NCBI GenBank assembly: GCA_000953695.1
Contig: LN554846.1
Coordinates: forward strand, 1,240,001 to 1,304,000
Direction of reading: 5' to 3'
DNA: 64,000 bases
From: Aliivibrio wodanis
Lineage (GTDB): Bacteria > Pseudomonadota > Gammaproteobacteria > Enterobacterales > Vibrionaceae
Shown here: in pieces, positions 53,517 through 62,500 of the stretch
How positions within the stretch are numbered: the stretch's first letter is position 1
How the letters are laid out: each line of letters starts with the position of its first letter
Made by a program: the position numbers and the translations under genes
The notes under the pieces: model-generated
The model's input: only the letters and a program-made list of their open reading frames with translations
What the model was told of the DNA's origin: nothing
Databases searched by the model: none

Positions 53517-54839
53517 ATGACCCAGAGTTTTGTTGATTTAGATAGAAAGTTTAATAGAGTCACCAACCGTGAGGGTTATGATAGCGATATTTCGGACTTT
53601 TCTCTTTTTTCAGGAGTCGACACTAAAAGCTGGGAGCAGTTATATGAATCCTCAAGAGTCATAATTTTGGCTGAAGCTGGGGCTGGAAAAACTGAGGAAA
53701 TCAGAAACCAAGCCTCCAAGTTAAAATCTTGTGGTGAGTATTCATTCTTTCTGAGACTTGAAGATATCAACAGTGATTTTAGGTCTGCTTTCGAATTAGA
53801 TGGAGGGGATGAAGGTGAATTCAATTCTTGGCTAGCAAGTGACAAAAAGGCTTATTTCTTTTTGGACTCTGTAGACGAAGCTAAGTTAAAAAATGAACGT
53901 GACTTTAATTCTGCTATTAGGGCTTTAAGGAAAGTATTAAGCGGTTGTCTAGATAGAGCTCACTTGTATATTACTTCACGTGCATCCGCTTGGAGAACAA
54001 AAACAGACTTAAGCTTTGTTAATAGAGAATTATGTGAAAAACCTAGGAGTAAGTCGTCTGATGAACTTAATGATCAATTCTCTGTTTATTTACTTAATAA
54101 CCTAAGCACGGACGAAATTAAGCGATTTTCTGATAAGTTTGGTGTTGTTGACACTGAAGAGTTTATTCGTCAACTACGAGAAAAAGAAGTAGATGACTTT
54201 GCGAATCGTCCTTTAGACTTAATAGGCCTGATTGATTATTGGAATGATCATGGGCAAGTAGGGTGCCGTTTGGAGGTAGTTGAAAGTTCAATAGCTAATA
54301 AACTAAAAATTGAAGATGTAGGTCGAGATTTAGCAGACGTACCATATGGAAAGCTCAGTGCAGGATCTGAGGAAATTGCTGCTGCGATGGTTTTATGCAA
54401 ACAGTCGAATGTTTCTAGTTACGGTACTAGGGCGGTTAATGATGTTTTAGAAGTAGAGCAAATATTAAATGAGTGGGAAAAAGGTGATGTTGAGACTCTT
54501 CTAAGTAGACCAATATTTGAACCTTCACGATATGGGTCTTTAAGATTTCCAAATAGGCTAATAAGAGAATATTTAGCGGCTAAATGGATTTATAAACGTG
54601 TTCAAAGTAAAGCAATTAGCCAGCCAGAATTACGTGGTTTTTTCTATAAAAACGTTTATGGACTAGAGGTATTAGCTCCTTCAATGAAACCTATTTTGGC
54701 TTGGTATTCGTTACTTGATAATAGTATTGAAGACTTAGTAATAGATAGGTCACCAGAAGTATTTATAGGTGAGGGAGATTCATCACAACTGCATATTGAG
54801 ACTAGAAAGAAATTAATTTCTCGCTTCTGCGAGCTTTGA
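53517..54839 (+). CDS. STAND/NACHT-like P-loop NTPase, N-terminal part (probable phage-defence sensor)
   Basis: The 440-residue part has an NTPase domain with Walker A AEAGAGKT (52-59), Walker B FFLDSVDEA (114-122) and a conserved ITSRASAW (152-159). A winged-helix/helical region follows (about 200-440, LIREYLAAKWIY). This is the core of signal-transduction NTPases with numerous domains, many of which are anti-phage sensors. The ATG 53517 with AAGGTGG upstream is chosen over TTG 53493. The frame stops at TGA 54837, just after CTT. The downstream frame clearly continues the same protein. Confidence 0.75.
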   Translation: MTQSFVDLDRKFNRVTNREGYDSDISDFSLFSGVDTKSWEQLYESSRVIILAEAGAGKTEEIRNQASKLKSCGEYSFFLRLEDINSDFRSAFELDGGDEGEFNSWLASDKKAYFFLDSVDEAKLKNERDFNSAIRALRKVLSGCLDRAHLYITSRASAWRTKTDLSFVNRELCEKPRSKSSDELNDQFSVYLLNNLSTDEIKRFSDKFGVVDTEEFIRQLREKEVDDFANRPLDLIGLIDYWNDHGQVGCRLEVVESSIANKLKIEDVGRDLADVPYGKLSAGSEEIAAAMVLCKQSNVSSYGTRAVNDVLEVEQILNEWEKGDVETLLSRPIFEPSRYGSLRFPNRLIREYLAAKWIYKRVQSKAISQPELRGFFYKNVYGLEVLAPSMKPILAWYSLLDNSIEDLVIDRSPEVFIGEGDSSQLHIETRKKLISRFCEL

Positions 54840-54840
54840 T
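54834..54840 (+). promoter_or_regulatory. CTT-TGA +1 frameshift-prone site
   Basis: GAG CTT TGA T: the zero frame ends at TGA (54837-54839). If the CTT tRNA slips +1 to TTT, the next codon is GAT, and the frame continues D-S-N-K-E-Q-C-Y-I-T for 884 codons. CTT-TGA is the slip site of release factor 2 (prfB). A strong upstream Shine-Dalgarno like the prfB one is not present; only GAG is adjacent. A plain T insertion in TTT would give the same residues. Confidence 0.45.
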
Positions 54841-57492
54841 AGTAATAAAGAGCAATGCTATATAACGTTTGATTGGGCAGCAATAAAACGTTTCAGTGAC
54901 CCTGAAATGGGGGGGCTTATTAATAGCTTGTTGAACGATTATTATCAATACAAAGACCTACGCCAAATCCTTCTACAAATAGCCGAATCTAGTTCTATGA
55001 AAGAATGTTTTGATACGGTTGTAAGAATGTCGCTAGACACTGATATGGATCCTGTTTCCCTTAGTTTAGTGATTAGAATAATTAAGGCTAATAGTAGCCC
55101 TGAATTTATCTCTTCTCATGCTTTAGCTGTTTTTGATGTAGTACCAAAAGAAAGTGCTCGATTATTCTCTGTAGTTGTATCTGAACTTGGTCACGATCTT
55201 CCATTAGACCTCCTTTTAGAAAGCTTCACTTCATTAGATATGTCTGGGCGTAGGGGGTTTAGTGATATTAACTACTTCATTGACAAATTTGCTGAAGAGT
55301 TAGACCTTGAAAGCGCTATAACTGCTTTGAAATTAATTTATCCATTAATAGATGAAAAACCCTATATGAATAAATTTAGGTGCGATATTTCAGAAAAATA
55401 TGAGTGGTTAATACCCGTAGCGCAGAGAGTAGTAGTAACTATCATTGATCGTAAAAGGGAGAGTGATATATGCCATGAATTACTAGCCTCTATATCTAAA
55501 TTTAGTACCTATGATAAGACTAGCTATCATAGCGATGGAAAACTTAATGACAATCTTCGAAGCATTGTAAACTCATGGAAGCCATTAAATAACGCTTTGT
55601 TTTGGTATGAAGTTGAGAACTCTAGAGCGAGACTCAAAAGAGAAGAAGAAAAAACTGGAACGAGTCGGCCATTAAATAGATGGTTTCAGGCAGGTTGTTA
55701 CGGTAGGTTTTGGGGATTTGAATATATTGACTTAAATACCGTTCTAAGTTGGATTGATTCTCAAGAGTTAGATGATGATAAGTTCGTAGCATTAACGTTG
55801 GCTTGGGAGTTAATTAAAGACGAAGGTTGCAAAGTTGAAGACGAAGAACTGCTCGATTCTGTAACAGTCAATTTAGAAGGTGCACCAGAACTAATATCTA
55901 ACTTTCGTAATCCGAAAAAAGAAGATTGGGAAATTAAAGAAGAGGAAAGAAACCGTAAATATATTGAGGAACGAGCTAGGGAGGAGGAAGAGTCTAAGGA
56001 CAATGCTAAAAATTGGGTTATTCACTTACAAGAAAATCCCCACTTCATTGATGCTCTAGAATTAGCACCAGAAGGCAAAACAAACAGAGCTCAAACTCAT
56101 TTGTACATTAGATTACGAAATCACGCTATAGATAATAATAGCTACATTATAGATGACTGCTCGCCTTTAATTGAAGAGTTTGGTGAAGAAATTACATCAC
56201 GTTTCTCAAACTTTTTAGTTAATTATTGGAAGTGTTTTGAAGACAACATACTGCTTTCTGAGGGGAGTAAACGTAATTCGACTACTTACGCAACAATCAT
56301 GGCGTTATGTGGTATTGAAATAGAAAATAAAACCAACCATAATTGGGTTGATGGGATTAGTGCTGAACAAGCTATTAAGGCAACAAGACTATCGCTATGT
56401 GAACTTAATGAAATTCCTTCTTGGGTGGAAAAGGTATATAAAAAATACACTAGTGAAGTTTTAAGAGTTTATTTATCTGGATTGAAGTGGTGCTATGAAG
56501 ATGAGTCTGAAAACGATAACTCTAGTTTTGTATTAGATAAGATAATTAATAACTGTTCGTATTTGCATAATGATATTGCTAGACCTATTTATGAATTACT
56601 AACCGAAAATACTATTTCGAGCTACCAGTTATTAAAGCAATCTGTTCGGTTATTATCTATGTCTGATATAAATAATGAGCAACTAGCGGAATTAGCAAAA
56701 CAAAAATTAAATTCAGAAAAAGAGAATGTCTTAGTTTATATGTGGTGGGCGTTATATATCGCTACTAAGCCTAACGGTATTTTAAGTGTATTTGAAGAAC
56801 ACTTGGCAGAATTACCTGATAAAAAAGCCACTAATTTGGCTATTAACGTACTGAGTTGCTTGAATGATAAACGTGGATTTGGAGCTTTAACTAATCGGGA
56901 AGAGTATATCAACGTTCCCAATTTAGTATCGTTATATACATTAATGTACAAATACATTCGAGAAGAAGATGACATAGATCGTACTGGTGGTGGGGTATAT
57001 AGTCCCACTGCTAGAGATCACGCTCAGGATGCGAGAAATGCAATATTTTCTTCAATAAAAGGTATCCCAGGAGAGGAAAGCTATTACGCGTTAAAACGTA
57101 TTGCTAAAATGTGGTCGGATATGCCTTGGCGAGAATCCTGGATTGCACATTTGGCTTTAGAAAGAGCCGCTAACGATGGAGATAGCAAATCAATGTCAGA
57201 AAAAGAGTTTTCTGAGTTCTCAGGAGAAAAAAGTAAAATAGAAAAGCCAGCAATGATTATTGGCAACGTAACCAACTCAACTGTCGTTCAAAATTCTGGT
57301 GAAATAACGAACAGAGATACTTCTAACGCTGTTCAAGACAATGCTATGGCGATGAATAGCTCTGATACTAATATTAGAGTCTCAGAGGGAGAGTCTTCAA
57401 AATCAAAGCTCGAAACCATTATATTAGGGGTTATTGTAACTGTCATAGGGGGTTTGGTTTTGTTTGGCATAACGGAATTGCTTAAGGGATAG
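54838..57492 (+). CDS. STAND NTPase, C-terminal part with helical repeats and membrane anchor
   Basis: The conventional ATG in this frame is 54907, but the frame is open and protein-like from 54838 (DSNKEQCYITFDWAAIKRF) and lacks any ribosome site at 54907. About 800 residues are alpha-helical, probably repeats that sense a ligand. Near the end is a polar stretch (MIIGNVTNSTVVQNSG) followed by a single transmembrane helix (IILGVIVTVIGGLVLFGITE) as the final segment. Joined to the first part it makes a protein of about 1324 residues. It could be a membrane-anchored sensor/effector. As an isolated piece it would have no NTPase. Confidence 0.7.
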   Translation, partial: DSNKEQCYITFDWAAIKRFSDPEMGGLINSLLNDYYQYKDLRQILLQIAESSSMKECFDTVVRMSLDTDMDPVSLSLVIRIIKANSSPEFISSHALAVFDVVPKESARLFSVVVSELGHDLPLDLLLESFTSLDMSGRRGFSDINYFIDKFAEELDLESAITALKLIYPLIDEKPYMNKFRCDISEKYEWLIPVAQRVVVTIIDRKRESDICHELLASISKFSTYDKTSYHSDGKLNDNLRSIVNSWKPLNNALFWYEVENSRARLKREEEKTGTSRPLNRWFQAGCYGRFWGFEYIDLNTVLSWIDSQELDDDKFVALTLAWELIKDEGCKVEDEELLDSVTVNLEGAPELISNFRNPKKEDWEIKEEERNRKYIEERAREEEESKDNAKNWVIHLQENPHFIDALELAPEGKTNRAQTHLYIRLRNHAIDNNSYIIDDCSPLIEEFGEEITSRFSNFLVNYWKCFEDNILLSEGSKRNSTTYATIMALCGIEIENKTNHNWVDGISAEQAIKATRLSLCELNEIPSWVEKVYKKYTSEVLRVYLSGLKWCYEDESENDNSSFVLDKIINNCSYLHNDIARPIYELLTENTISSYQLLKQSVRLLSMSDINNEQLAELAKQKLNSEKENVLVYMWWALYIATKPNGILSVFEEHLAELPDKKATNLAINVLSCLNDKRGFGALTNREEYINVPNLVSLYTLMYKYIREEDDIDRTGGGVYSPTARDHAQDARNAIFSSIKGIPGEESYYALKRIAKMWSDMPWRESWIAHLALERAANDGDSKSMSEKEFSEFSGEKSKIEKPAMIIGNVTNSTVVQNSGEITNRDTSNAVQDNAMAMNSSDTNIRVSEGESSKSKLETIILGVIVTVIGGLVLFGITELLKG

Positions 57493-57679
57493 CTTTACAG
57501 GGGCTCATGATTAAAGGTATCCATTGTGTTTGGAACTGCTCCTTGGCTATAAGTTATTTTTATCCAAATGTGAATTAAATTGAGAGTTTTCTTTTGTGAC
57601 ACATTTAGAATATCGAAAGTTAATAGAATGGCTCTGAAATGTATTTGTCCAAAAATAAGCTAACCACTAAAGCTCTTAC

Positions 57680-57707
57680 AAAAAAGGTTGCTCCTTTGCG
57701 ACCTTTC
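57680..57707 (-). terminator. Intrinsic terminator of the kinase-like gene (minus strand)
   Basis: On the minus strand AAAGGTCGC pairs with GCAACCTTT, followed by T6. It lies just after the stop of the kinase-like gene. Confidence 0.75.
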
Positions 57708-57708
57708 C

Positions 57709-58671
57709 CTATAACACCTCCAAAGCCCTCAATTTAAGCCCTTCCGTATACCCATTTATCTTCCAATGCTCTGGGCTCCAGCCTTTTACAAAGCGTTGAA
57801 AATCAGCCCAAGCAACGCTGAACAGTGGTCGCCACTCTTGTTCAATATCGTCGCTTGCTGTTGTGTGACCTAAACGTAATAGGGCGATTTTTAGTTGCGT
57901 AAAGTAATGATCCAGCAACTCAGTTTCAAGCTCTGCGCACTGTTCTGGCTTTACTGCACTGCTGATAAATAAGATCACATCCTTCATGCCGCAGCCTTTT
58001 CCTATGTATTGGAAATCAACGGCTGCAACTTGTTCGCCATCTCCAGAAAAACAGAAGTTAGCTAATTTAGCATCACCATGAACCAAGGTTTGGTAGCGAC
58101 TATTTTTAAGTGTTTCATCAATCTTAACTGCGGCTTGCTTTAATGGTAAATCCGTTAAGGCTTCAAGCTCATCAGGGCGAGTGTCTAAATGCCAATACGT
58201 GCCAGTTTGCCATAATCCAATCGGTTCGACATTCATGTGTGCTGCATGAAAGTTTGCAAGCCAAGTTAAACAGGCTTTAGCTTCACTTATAGAGGTGTCT
58301 GTTTTTACGATTGGAAATCCGCAGGTCGCTAAATCTTCCAGTACTAAGATTAGCTCGTTATCACGCTGCTCTACGTATAAACAGCGCGGTACAGGACAAT
58401 GGGTAGAAACCGCATTGGCGTAATCTTGATACCAATTGAGTTCCACTTGATAAGAGTCGAGTTTACGTTGGTGTGATAAATCCGTATTCCAACCTCTAGG
58501 GTGCACTTTAGGCTTGGGTAGGGTGATCTGTTTGATGATGATAGAAGAGGTGGGTGCTTGTATTAAATGCAAACGCACCAACTCCCCATAGCCGCCCCAC
58601 AAGGTTTGTAGGGTATCGGTTTGGGTAATTGATGCGTTTTCGAAACCCGAAATACGTGATAAATCAAACAT
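57709..58671 (-). CDS. Aminoglycoside phosphotransferase/ecdysteroid-kinase-like protein
   Basis: The 320-residue protein has a protein-kinase-like fold. The catalytic loop HGDAKLANF and the Mg-binding DFQ (AAVDFQYIGKG) are clear, and the N-terminal Lys-containing region (IIIKQITLP) is present. The pattern resembles EcKinase/CHK-type small-molecule kinases (choline, ecdysteroid) more than true aminoglycoside kinases. The substrate is unknown. AAGGA lies just before the ATG. It is followed by a terminator and lies downstream of an RNA methyltransferase gene. Confidence 0.75.
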   Translation of the reverse strand: MFDLSRISGFENASITQTDTLQTLWGGYGELVRLHLIQAPTSSIIIKQITLPKPKVHPRGWNTDLSHQRKLDSYQVELNWYQDYANAVSTHCPVPRCLYVEQRDNELILVLEDLATCGFPIVKTDTSISEAKACLTWLANFHAAHMNVEPIGLWQTGTYWHLDTRPDELEALTDLPLKQAAVKIDETLKNSRYQTLVHGDAKLANFCFSGDGEQVAAVDFQYIGKGCGMKDVILFISSAVKPEQCAELETELLDHYFTQLKIALLRLGHTTASDDIEQEWRPLFSVAWADFQRFVKGWSPEHWKINGYTEGLKLRALEVL

Positions 58672-58705
58672 GTCGAGTTCCTTTATTCATCTAACTTAAC
58701 GTAGA

Positions 58706-59164
58706 TTATTTATGGTTTGAGAAGTTTTCGCCTTTTGCCATGCGATCATACATGATCACGTTCACAGCAGCGGCTAAGTTCATGCAGCCATTGGTTGGGA
58801 CATAAATAGTCTCACGGCAGAAATCAGTGATCTCTTTTTTCAATGTACCGTCTTCTGGGCCAAAAATGTAAAACGCACGTGGTGGGTGCTTGTAATCTGG
58901 CAGAGGTTTTGCGCCTTCAATAAGGTCAACTGCGACTGGCACGCAATCTAAAGGAATGATGTCTTTTAGATCTTCAACGCCGATCAATGGAACGTTAAGA
59001 TGCTGGCTTTTTGTATCCGTACAAAACTGCTTTGCGATATCGTAACGTTTACCTGTGTAAAAAACAGAGTTTACATTATAGCAGCCTGCCGCTCGCATTA
59101 CCGAGCCTACGTTTTCAGGTGTTTTTGGGTTTACCAATCCAATACAAGAGTAGCCTTTAGTCAT
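58706..59164 (-). CDS. SPOUT (TrmH-type) RNA methyltransferase
   Basis: The 152-residue protein has the SPOUT motifs NPKTPENVGSVMRAAGCYNV (motif 1), FIFGPEDG-like YIFGPEDGTLKKE (motif 2) and VPTNGCMNLAAAVNVIMYDR (motif 3), the S-adenosylmethionine knot. It methylates a ribose in tRNA or rRNA. The short length lacks the N-terminal substrate-recognition domain of TrmH/RlmB. The ATG at 59164 (MTKGYSCIG) is chosen over 59185. Confidence 0.85.
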   Translation of the reverse strand: MTKGYSCIGLVNPKTPENVGSVMRAAGCYNVNSVFYTGKRYDIAKQFCTDTKSQHLNVPLIGVEDLKDIIPLDCVPVAVDLIEGAKPLPDYKHPPRAFYIFGPEDGTLKKEITDFCRETIYVPTNGCMNLAAAVNVIMYDRMAKGENFSNHK

Positions 59165-59258
59165 TTTACCGTCTTTCCAATACAAAATTTGCGCGAAGTA
59201 TACCTAAATTAAAGGGATTCATATAGACTCATTGGATAATTTCCTAGGAAGGTGAAAT

Positions 59259-59732
59259 ATGAAAACGGTTGCGATTCTTGTTGATGTACAAAACATTTAC
59301 TACACCACGCGTGATGTCTACCAACGTCATTTTGATTACAACGCATTATGGGCAAAAGTGACTGATGGTCGTAAAGTCGTCGGTGCTAACGCTTATGCCA
59401 TTGCGCGTAGTGATGATAAACAGAAGCAATTTCATAATATCCTTCGTGGTATTGGCTTTGATGTAAAGCTTAAGCCTTTTATCCAACGTCGTGATGGCTC
59501 AGCAAAAGGCGATTGGGATGTTGGTATTGCCCTTGATGCTATTGAGATGGCTGAGCAGGCGGATATTGTGGTGATTTTGTCGGGCGATGGTGATTTTGAC
59601 TTACTCGTTAAGCGAATTCAGTCACGTTTTAACAAAGAAGTTGAAGTGTATGGTGTAGCCAATTTAACCGCAAACTCCTTAATTGAGGCGGCAGATCGCT
59701 TTATTCCAATTGAAGATAATTTATTGTTATAA
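59259..59732 (+). CDS. NYN domain (LabA/DUF88-type) protein
   Basis: The 157-residue single NYN domain has VAILVDVQNIYY (first acidic residue and Asn), KGDWDVGIALDAIEM and VVILSGDGDFDLLVKRI (acidic cluster of the PIN/NYN nuclease core). Members are RNA-processing nucleases or regulators. It is a stand-alone protein without extra domains. AGGAAGGTG before the ATG is strong. Confidence 0.88.
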   Translation: MKTVAILVDVQNIYYTTRDVYQRHFDYNALWAKVTDGRKVVGANAYAIARSDDKQKQFHNILRGIGFDVKLKPFIQRRDGSAKGDWDVGIALDAIEMAEQADIVVILSGDGDFDLLVKRIQSRFNKEVEVYGVANLTANSLIEAADRFIPIEDNLLL

Positions 59733-59893
59733 AAGACATTAATAATTGGTTGGTAATACGGTATCAGCGAAAGCTTGTGTTTGCATTTGGCTCTACGCCT
59801 TATGACTCCTACTCCATTTTATAGAGTTAGGGAGGAGGGCAGTAAAATCAGGGCTTTTATAATTGAGTGATGTTATGCAAAAGGATAAAAATA

Positions 59894-61273
59894 ATGAGCC
59901 AGCAAACACAATGGCATTCAGGTAACGTTCCCGCAGTTAGTAATATCATTCTTCATGCGTTTGATTGGAGTTATCAGCATATTACTGAACAGGCTGAATT
60001 AATTGCCAGCTTAGGATATCGTTCTGTATTGGTATCACCAGCGATGAAGTCCTTATGCTTGCCATCAGGGACTCAATGGTGGCAGAGATATCAGCCACAA
60101 GATTACCGTTTAATTGATAATGCACTTGGTAATACCATTGATTTTATTCGTATGGTTACTCGATTAGCAGAGCTTAATATTTGGGTTTATGTGGATGTGG
60201 TGTTTAATCACATGGCAAATGAATCAGATATTAGAGCAGATTTAGAATATCCAAATCAATGGGATAGAGAAGATTACGCTCGTTATCCTGAAAAATATGA
60301 GTCATTAAGATTATTTGGTGATTTATCTAAACCGCTGTTTTCTGAATCTGATTTTGTAGAAGCGTTTGGGATTGAAAACTGGAATGATAAATGGGAAGTG
60401 CAAAATGGCCGCATTTCAGGTGGAGCGCATGATCCCGGTTTACCAACATTATCAGACAGTGACCATGTCATTGCCCAGCAACGTGCTTATTTAAAAGCAT
60501 TGAAAAAAATTGGGGTAAAAGGGTTTCGTATCGATGCCGCGAAACATATGACACTAGAACACCTCAATAAAGTCTGGGATGAGGAGATTGCAAAAGATGT
60601 ACATATCTTTGGTGAGATCATTACAGACGGTGGAGCAACAAAAGAAGAATATGAAACTTTCTTAAGTCCTTACTTGGAAGAAACAAGGTTAGGGGCTTAT
60701 GATTTCCCATTATTTAATACCTTACACCAAGCATTTGAAAAGAAAGGCTCACTATCGAGTTTAATTGATCCTTATTGTTATGGTATGGCACTTTCACCGC
60801 TTAGAGCTATCACCTTTGCTGTCACGCACGATATTCCTAATAATGATGTGTTTAAGAATTTAGTGATGACAGAGAAAAATGAATGGTTAGCTTATGCGTA
60901 TTTATTTGGTAGAGAAGGTGGGATCCCGCTAATTTATTCTGAATTGGAGATTAGTGGTATAAAAAATACATTAGGCCAACCTAGATGGAAAGATGAGTGG
61001 TCGTGTAAAAAAATGGCGCAGTTGATTGCATTTTATCATGCAATGTATGGAAAACCGCAAAAGATAATTGAAGCAAGTGATGATCATTTGGTTTTTATGA
61101 GGGGAGATAGCGGCATAGTTGCTATTAATAAATCGAATAAGCCTGTTCAAATTTCTTTAAAATCAAATAATAAATGGGTTGAACTGACCTCAGCGAAGCA
61201 GAGCAGTAATCTTGAAGGGAAGTTTACGTTTGAGATCCCTAAGCACTCGTATTTATTATTTCAGTCTTTATAA
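59894..61273 (+). CDS. Cytoplasmic alpha-amylase (GH13)
   Basis: The 459-residue enzyme has no signal peptide, so it acts in the cytoplasm or is retained. The (beta/alpha)8 core has VDVVFNHM (region I), GFRIDAAKH (region II with the nucleophile Asp), FGEII (catalytic Glu) and AVTHDIP (region IV). A small C-terminal beta domain follows. It degrades maltodextrins or intracellular glycogen. A frame from 59867 is open, but ATG 59894 with AAGGAT upstream is preferred. Confidence 0.88.
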   Translation: MSQQTQWHSGNVPAVSNIILHAFDWSYQHITEQAELIASLGYRSVLVSPAMKSLCLPSGTQWWQRYQPQDYRLIDNALGNTIDFIRMVTRLAELNIWVYVDVVFNHMANESDIRADLEYPNQWDREDYARYPEKYESLRLFGDLSKPLFSESDFVEAFGIENWNDKWEVQNGRISGGAHDPGLPTLSDSDHVIAQQRAYLKALKKIGVKGFRIDAAKHMTLEHLNKVWDEEIAKDVHIFGEIITDGGATKEEYETFLSPYLEETRLGAYDFPLFNTLHQAFEKKGSLSSLIDPYCYGMALSPLRAITFAVTHDIPNNDVFKNLVMTEKNEWLAYAYLFGREGGIPLIYSELEISGIKNTLGQPRWKDEWSCKKMAQLIAFYHAMYGKPQKIIEASDDHLVFMRGDSGIVAINKSNKPVQISLKSNNKWVELTSAKQSSNLEGKFTFEIPKHSYLLFQSL

Positions 61274-61294
61274 AGTAGAAAGTAGAAAGTAGAA
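61272..61294. repeat. Tandem repeat AAAGTAG, three copies
   Basis: Three head-to-tail AAAGTAG units lie between the amylase stop and its terminator, starting in the stop codon region. Confidence 0.75.
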
Positions 61295-61326
61295 AGGGCA
61301 AGAATTAACTCTTGCCCTTTATTTGA
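61292..61326 (+). terminator. Intrinsic terminator after alpha-amylase
   Basis: AAAGGGCAAGA / CTCTTGCCCTTT with a short loop and T-rich tail. It may also serve the convergent ompA-like gene. Confidence 0.85.
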
Positions 61327-61349
61327 TTATTCAACTAATTACATTTGTT

Positions 61350-62390
61350 TTATTTATTTAAAACTTGGTACTCAAAACCTGGAACCGTGATATCAACACG
61401 ACGGTTTTGGCTTCGACCTTCTCGTGTTGTATTCGTTACGATTGGGTTTGCTTCACCTTCACCACTAACTGTTAGTTGCTCTGATGATACGCCTTTTTGT
61501 TCAAAGTAATCAGCAACAGTTTGAGCTCGTTTTTCAGAAATTTGTAGGTTATACGCTTCACTACCTGAAGAATCAGTATGGCCTACAATAGTTGCTTTTG
61601 CTTCTGGGTGTGCAAGTAAAATTGCTAATACAGGCTCTAGTTCAGAGGCCGCAGCGGCTGATAGCTCAGAGCTGTTGTTAGCAAATAGGTTTTGATGTGT
61701 TTTCTGTTGCTGCTGCTTTGTGATATACGTCGGAACAACAACTTTCTCTTCTTGCACTACTTTTTCTACAATTGGTTCTTCTTTCACTGTTTCAGCAACC
61801 GCAGCGGTTGTAGCAGCAGCTGTTGCCGCCGCTGCTGAATCTGAAGACCCACCAAAGGTATAAGTTAAACCAATAGAGGTAAAGTGAGAGGCAACATCAT
61901 TGATGAACTTATCCTCAATACCATCAAAATATTGGTATTCAAGGCGAAGCGCTAAAGATTGAGTTAATTCGAATTCACTACCAAAACCTACTGTAAATAC
62001 AGTATCTTCTGCTTCGCTATGGCTCATGAAAGCGGCACCAGCTTTAGCAAATAAATCTACAGACTCTGTTAATGGAAGCGTATATTTAGGAGCAATAGAA
62101 ATCGCGCTCAAGATGCTATCAGTGCTGTAGTTAGTACCTTTGTAATTGTGATTTGTTTTAAAATCGCCAATGGCATCAAGTCCAAGCTCTAGGCCTAGTC
62201 GTTCCGTAAAGTTATAACCACCGTATGCACCGTAACCAAAAGAGTCATCATCACATGGAGATGAAAGTGAGCAAGCGTCACTCATTAAGCCCAGTCCAAG
62301 TTTTGCACCATAATAAAACTCGGCTTGTGCAGGAGCAGTTAAACCAGCAGTAGCTAATGTCGCAGCGATTAAAATAGACAACTTCTTCAT
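61350..62390 (-). CDS. OmpA family outer-membrane protein
   Basis: The 346-residue protein has a signal peptide (MKKLSILIAATLATAGLTAP, cut near AQA-EFY) and an eight-strand OmpA barrel (about 25-180). An Ala/Thr/Glu-rich linker (about 185-225) and the peptidoglycan-binding OmpA domain (NLFANNSSEL, VGHTDSSGSEAYNLQISEKR, GEGEANP, SQNRRVDI) follow. It tethers outer membrane to peptidoglycan. A Cys pair (DACSLSSPCD) sits in the first extracellular loop. AAGGAA precedes the ATG. Three GATTAT repeats lie upstream (62425-62442). Confidence 0.93.
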   Translation of the reverse strand: MKKLSILIAATLATAGLTAPAQAEFYYGAKLGLGLMSDACSLSSPCDDDSFGYGAYGGYNFTERLGLELGLDAIGDFKTNHNYKGTNYSTDSILSAISIAPKYTLPLTESVDLFAKAGAAFMSHSEAEDTVFTVGFGSEFELTQSLALRLEYQYFDGIEDKFINDVASHFTSIGLTYTFGGSSDSAAAATAAATTAAVAETVKEEPIVEKVVQEEKVVVPTYITKQQQQKTHQNLFANNSSELSAAAASELEPVLAILLAHPEAKATIVGHTDSSGSEAYNLQISEKRAQTVADYFEQKGVSSEQLTVSGEGEANPIVTNTTREGRSQNRRVDITVPGFEYQVLNK

Positions 62391-62424
62391 AAATTATTTC
62401 CTTATAAATACAACAGAGATGTAA

Positions 62425-62442
62425 GATTATGATTATGATTAT
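62425..62442. repeat. Tandem repeat GATTAT, three copies
   Basis: Three GATTAT units lie about 35 bases upstream of the OmpA-like gene start, in its promoter/leader region. A possible contingency or spacing repeat. Confidence 0.7.
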
Positions 62443-62500
62443 GATAGTATCATGTACGCAAAAGGTAAATATTTTATTTTATTTATTGAAATAATGTTAA

